DNA of 64,000 bases, from the NCBI GenBank assembly GCA_958510875.1, contig OY294069.1, forward strand, positions 181,643,112 through 181,707,111. Reading direction: 5' to 3'. Below the pieces are notes generated by a model. It had not been told where the DNA came from. It saw nothing but the letters and a program-made list of their open reading frames with translations, and did not search any database. Shown piece after piece: positions 59,346-64,000 of the stretch. Position 1 is the stretch's first letter; every line of letters starts with the position of its first letter. The DNA is from Endomychus coccineus. Taxonomy: Eukaryota; Arthropoda; Insecta; Coleoptera; Endomychidae. Both the position numbers and the translations under genes were made by a program.

Positions 59346-62270
59346 AAATGAAATCTCGTCTGTTGTTAATTTTTTTATCTTGTAATTGAATATCTTCTCC
59401 AATAATATGTTAATATGATTTCCAATTTCTTCTCATTTCAAAAGAATTTCACTTAGTACGGTACCACTACGAGCATCTTGTTCTGTTATTGTTGTTACCA
59501 TGAAATCTTTCACAGGGACAGTCGATATCCATTGTTTCCGTAGTAAAACTATTTAATTCTAATATTTATCACCTCTCACACTGGCTACCGGCTACACGCC
59601 ATTAAGACTCAGCGTGCAGGCTTTGTACCCAAACAGCGCTTGAATAGAGAAAGCAAGACCATATCAGCATGTGCACAGACAGCAAAGCATGAAAATAACA
59701 TCAAGGCTCTTTTGGGATTGCATTAACATGCCGAATAACCTCAGCGGATACCAAAGCACTCATCCTATTCTGAATCCCCAGCAATTTAGACTTTGAGAGA
59801 CAACATCTTGAAATAGATGCGGTGTGTATCCGACAGGAGATTCTCCAGTTCATTTATGATGCTACCGAATGAGAAAGTGATTGACAGGGTTAACAGTCGC
59901 GTCTCCTTACTCCACCTTCAATTTGTCAAGCCCACATGCCGCCTACCACCCTCGTAGGTGGCCACAGTGAAATTCTAAGATAAATTTGATCAACCCTAGC
60001 GATTATACAATGCAAATGAAATGTCTGCTATTGAGGAAATACCTAAACAGTTTTCCTGGTGAATTTCGGTTTAAAGATTTATAAATTAAATTATGTACTA
60101 TTCTCAAGTCAACACCAAGAAGACCGGATATACATGTACAAGCTTCAGCGTGTCACAGATCGCACATCCGTTGAAGGAGAAAAACTTTACATAAATTACC
60201 AAACGAAGAATGGTACACTATAATTAGATAAGTAGGTTATTGATTTCCATCGCAAGTTAGTAGAAAGCAAAGGTATTAATTGTATATAAATATAAACGTG
60301 TGCTATTGACATTCTAATCAACGTTATTCAGGTAATAATGCTCACCTATACGTCGGATCTAGCAGTTCGTGAAAGTTACAAGAATGTTCTAAGCATTACA
60401 AATAACACCCTTGAGTATTTACTCCGAAGGCTCAATGAAAAGTTTAGTGATACGAGGAATTCTTCTTCTGCTTCGTCGTTCTAATTGGTCTCGGCTGCAT
60501 TGAAAATCCACAACTTTTCTTCTAGGCTTTCGCTTGTCTTCAATCGAGAGTTGATCAATTATAACAGGGAATTTTTGTATTGCTACTTGTGAAGTGAAAA
60601 GAGAGACTTGTTGAATTGACACGTTGTGGTTTGGGATTCCTGAAGGATGGTGGAACTCTGGTACCCCTAGAACACCTCCTATAGCTAGTCAGTGGGCATC
60701 ATTGTCATGCCTGAGTAGGGAGGTTCACCAATTCATTATACAGCAAATAGCCACCGATGGTGAAAACATTTCGGGGAATTAAGATATCGTATACCGGACT
60801 CTGCGACTAAGGTATCTTCCCCCCAAAAAAATTATGTCATTGTTGACGGTTAATCAGTGCCAATTTAGAACCAAGTTCTAAATTAGCGCTACACAGTTCA
60901 CTGCCTTTATTTTCGAGAAGGATTTGATGATTATTGTCAAAAAGTTCGAAAATACTAATATCCTAGCCCGAGTCCCGAAAATTTAACTTCGCACATAGCA
61001 GGGGCAGGTGCCAGAACAGAGTTAACCACCGGAATAAGAAAGGCAGTGAACTGTGTAGCCTGAAGGTACTTTCCCACAATGAAACCAGAAGAAGAATCCG
61101 TTTCAGTTCAAGCCCCAAGCCTACCCTGAAGATGGCACATGTAATGGTTGGCGAAACGTAGGCATCGAGTCTTGCTATTGTGACGAGAAATTCATCGGGA
61201 AGCCAGGAATTTTCAAGATTAGCTATCCGCGGAAGTGTACCATTCAAGAGATACCGTTAAGTTTACTGCCTAGCTAATAAGACCACGTTGCAAGGAATGT
61301 AATTACGACATGCATTATGTATTATTTTATATTAGACGCACTTACGGGATTGTACAGTACAGATTGTACATTCTAGGACATAGCTCCAGTTATCGTCGTA
61401 ATTAAAATGATGGCGCGATATTTACAACGTCATATTTATTGTCGATAGAACTGTTGATACAGGCATGTCAACGGTGCCTGAAAACACATTTGAATAATCC
61501 CACAATATGCGAGTCCAAAACAATCGCACAGTCCATCGATCAAGTCAGAAAAGGAAAGTTCTTGGGAGAAAAACGAATTGATTTGTCATAATAAATTTCC
61601 TTTGGAAATCAACTATATGGTAGATATGTAACATTTTCGGACATTGGTTTCGCCATCTCTAGCTTATCAGCAGAACGATCAAGTTGCAATGCTACTGATC
61701 GAAGGTATACATGACAATTGACAAAAATGCTAGAAAGACCAGAGTATCTAACGCCGTGTACCCCAGTGTAGATGTCCCACTAAGATAAGCCAATGCTATG
61801 TAAAACGTTACAATTTGGTATTTTTGACTTCAGCGACCCTAAAAACCTTTCTGATTATTGAATTGTTTATTCTTTATTTATTTATGCACCGGGTGCATTA
61901 TGTTAACTTAAGACACTGCAAAAAGTTTCAGGAAAAAATGTGTATCTTAATTTTTCCTGGGTTTAAACTGAGGGAAGAAATGAGAATAGAGTATTTTTCT
62001 TCTACCTGAAATAATGAACCAACCTAGTCTATTTTAGAGTACGAGTGGCGAGCCTAGTTGAGTAAAAAATAGATAATAACAGAAGTTCACATCTTCTTAT
62101 TGATTATGAGATTATTAATTGAATAGAAACAGTCATTACGTGATAAAAATCTATTTAAACTTGAATAATTCAAGTGCGAGATTATTATTATGACTTCATA
62201 TAGGGTAATACTACTCTGTAACAGGAACTTCGTCGTGTTAACCCCGTTAATAGTAATATTTTTGTTCCAG
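59346..62270 (+). other. CAP-Gly gene intron, 3' part
   Basis: No recognised protein. 61090-61165 (GAAGATGGCACATG then GGCGAAACGTAGGC) has the look of a PLE/LINE terminal motif. The acceptor TTTTTGTTCCAG ends at 62270. Short frames at 60419-60622, 60963-61247 and 61815-62009 have no domain. Confidence 0.45.
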
Positions 62271-64000
62271 CTACCCGGCTCGTCCCGTATTCCCACGTTC
62301 GGGACCAGGATACCACAAGCGGGAAAACCCAAACCGAAAGAGATTCAGGGAATAAACGCGCGGGACGTCGGTAAACGCGTTCTCGTCGCCGATAAACTAG
62401 GAACCTTGCGCTACGTTGGTCCGGTGCAGTTCGCCAAACACGGCGAGTGGTGCGGTATCGAACTAGACAGCGCGATCGGTAAACACGATGGCTGTATCAA
62501 CGGCACGCGCTACTTCACTTGTTCGAAGCGTTACGGATTGATGACGCCACTGTCTAAGGTAACGCTACTCGATCAGATCGAAGATGCAACGTCAGGACCG
62601 TATAGCATGCTTTTTATCTCGCAAAATAACGCGACGACACAACAACGTACAGCGGCTAGCAACAATGCCAATCTGAATCACAGGAATCTCCAAGACGCGA
62701 ACAGGACCGTAACGAAGACGAATCTTTATCCACGTCCACAATCGTCGTCGTGTACCGATGTCAACGAAGTTTCGAACGAACCGTACGACGCTACGTTCGC
62801 GGTAACGCAACCGGAAGGTTTTGGAAGTGTCGAAAATTTAACCTCGCATACTTTCACGTCTGATATACCAAATAATATAAATAGCACGTACAATAAGAAT
62901 TTGATGTTGAACGATAACGTGCCGCAAAACGTTAACGAAGAACATACATTCGTAATAGGGAACGGTGAAATCAGTGAATCTTCTATCAAGATCGACCCGA
63001 ACGTTCTGCCGAACAAGAGGAAAATCGTCAGCGACCAAGCGACTTCTTTAAACGCCACGGTAACTTTCGAAGGTCCAGGTACCAGTCGAACTATCGAAAA
63101 CGAACAACAAGGTTGCGATATACAGGATCAATTGAACTGTACAATCAGGAATGAGCATACGTCAGACTACGAATCGAAGCAGGTGAAAAAGTCGTACGAA
63201 AATTTATTTAGCGATTTTTCCGTCAAACGTAGGCGCTTGGGTCGCATATCCAGTCTCGTGACTTTTAGTGGCGACGAGAAACCTATTTGGTCTCCGGTTG
63301 CGTCCAATTTAAAATTCGATTATGATGTATCATCGCAATCTTCACCTGTAGATGCGATCCAACACAGAGCAAATATTACCAAAAGAGTTCATAGCAACGA
63401 GGACGATAACAAGAGGGACTCCTTAGAATTCGAAGAATCGCTGGGTATACTTACGCCTACTCAGTTGAGCGATGGCTTCAGTTTGATCGGGACAGTTGAT
63501 AATCTTAAATCGTTCTTGAATCCATTCGCAGAAACTAATTTCATCGATAAGACTCTAACATCAACCGATGCGATATGTACATCATCTGATGACAAAACCC
63601 CCAGAACGGACAATACTCAAAGCCAAAAATTATACTTAGACAAACTGACTGGACACTCGTTACGTGAAGTAACAAAAGAGAAATCTTTTAGTCAACCAAA
63701 CCTAACCAGCACTCCTTTATCGAGTGATGATGTTCAATATACCGCAGGACATTTCCGCTCCGAACTTCCAAGCCCCAATTTGCCTAGCACGGAGTTTAGC
63801 TATGGACTCCTGGACGATCAAGTGCTTCAGAACATTACGATCAAGAGCGACACGACAGTGAACATGGAACTACCGTTGGACACAGCGGATAAGTCGAAGA
63901 ATTACCAGTTCACCCGTTTGGAACAAACTCCCTCGCCGGAAGATCTACCCCTAGATCCGACGCCCATTGTGGAGATCGATCTTAAGATTGAACCAGTCAA
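62271..64000 (+). CDS. CAP-Gly domain microtubule-binding protein, large exon (open at window end)
   Basis: After the acceptor at 62270, 576 codons run without a stop to the window edge. If joined to MSSK, residues 5-35 are a basic Ser/Pro linker (LPGSSRIPTFGTRIPQ). Residues 36-104 are a CAP-Gly domain (DVGKRVLVADKLGTLRYVG, EWCGIELDSAIGKHDGCING, TRYFTCSKRYGLMTPLSKV). Its GKHDG motif is the variant of GKNDG that binds EEY/F tails of tubulin and EB proteins. The following ~470 residues are low-complexity, Ser/Thr/Asn- and acid-rich, and end near PTPIVEIDLKIEPV. No coiled coil is seen yet. Codons are strongly CpG-rich. It fits a CLIP-like or other CAP-Gly cytoskeletal protein, but I cannot name the orthologue. 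Confidence 0.92.

Noticed and set aside
58260..62270. Additional coding exons of the CAP-Gly gene
   Set aside because: Short open frames in this span lack acceptor/donor pairs in a compatible phase or any recognisable domain.
62592..63058. - strand frames opposite the CAP-Gly exon
   Set aside because: Shadows of the long + strand exon. The + strand has the domain and splice site.

Overview
This window is from an arthropod nuclear genome, most likely an insect; a beetle is a guess from the mix of mobile elements, not something the sequence proves. Host exons are CpG-rich with clear GT/AG splice sites. They sit in very AT-rich DNA made mostly of decayed transposons. No prokaryotic features were seen.

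Three host genes are supported. (1) Hop/Stip1, the Hsp70-Hsp90 organising co-chaperone, is on the + strand with exons at 1-30 (3' end of an exon), 2457-3216 and 9813-10345. The splice phases join to give the last 440 residues. (2) Mad, the BMP-type receptor-regulated Smad, is on the - strand at 28995-30371. Its whole coding region lies in one exon behind a probable 5'UTR intron. (3) A CAP-Gly microtubule-binding protein on the + strand has a large exon at 62271-64000 that is still open at the window edge. Its probable first coding exon (32141-32152) is about 30 kb upstream, so most of 32-62 kb would be one repeat-filled intron. A CpG-rich stretch near 39.8 kb may be an alternative first exon. 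Mad and the CAP-Gly gene are divergently arranged.

Region by region. Hop intron 1 (31-2456) holds a non-LTR RT fragment and a Penelope-like (PLE) endonuclease fragment. Hop intron 2 (3217-9812) holds a Copia element with nearly identical LTRs but no reverse transcriptase (3426-6599) and a Helentron endonuclease fragment (8676-9440). A degenerate AT-rich tandem array follows at 11.0-12.7 kb. From 15.2 to 28.6 kb there is a run of inverted-repeat (foldback) elements. These include a mariner-like element with ~600-bp terminal inverted repeats (20899-23219) and two long palindromes, one carrying an orphan ORF in its loop and interrupted by two LINEs. Between 33 and 59 kb are many LINE fragments of at least three lineages, several PLE relics, two foldback elements with modular arms (43.5-44.2 and 46.0-47.1 kb), and a hAT deletion derivative that split a LINE copy with a perfect 8-bp target duplication (51547-53129).

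The host genes are not evidently linked in function: protein folding, BMP signalling and microtubule plus-end biology. The most unusual structure is the density and variety of long inverted-repeat elements. I did not find a clearly new biochemical system. The best leads are the loop ORF at 24201-24491, the foldback family sharing ends at 18.79 and 28.58 kb, and the mariner-like element whose TIR runs into its own transposase gene.
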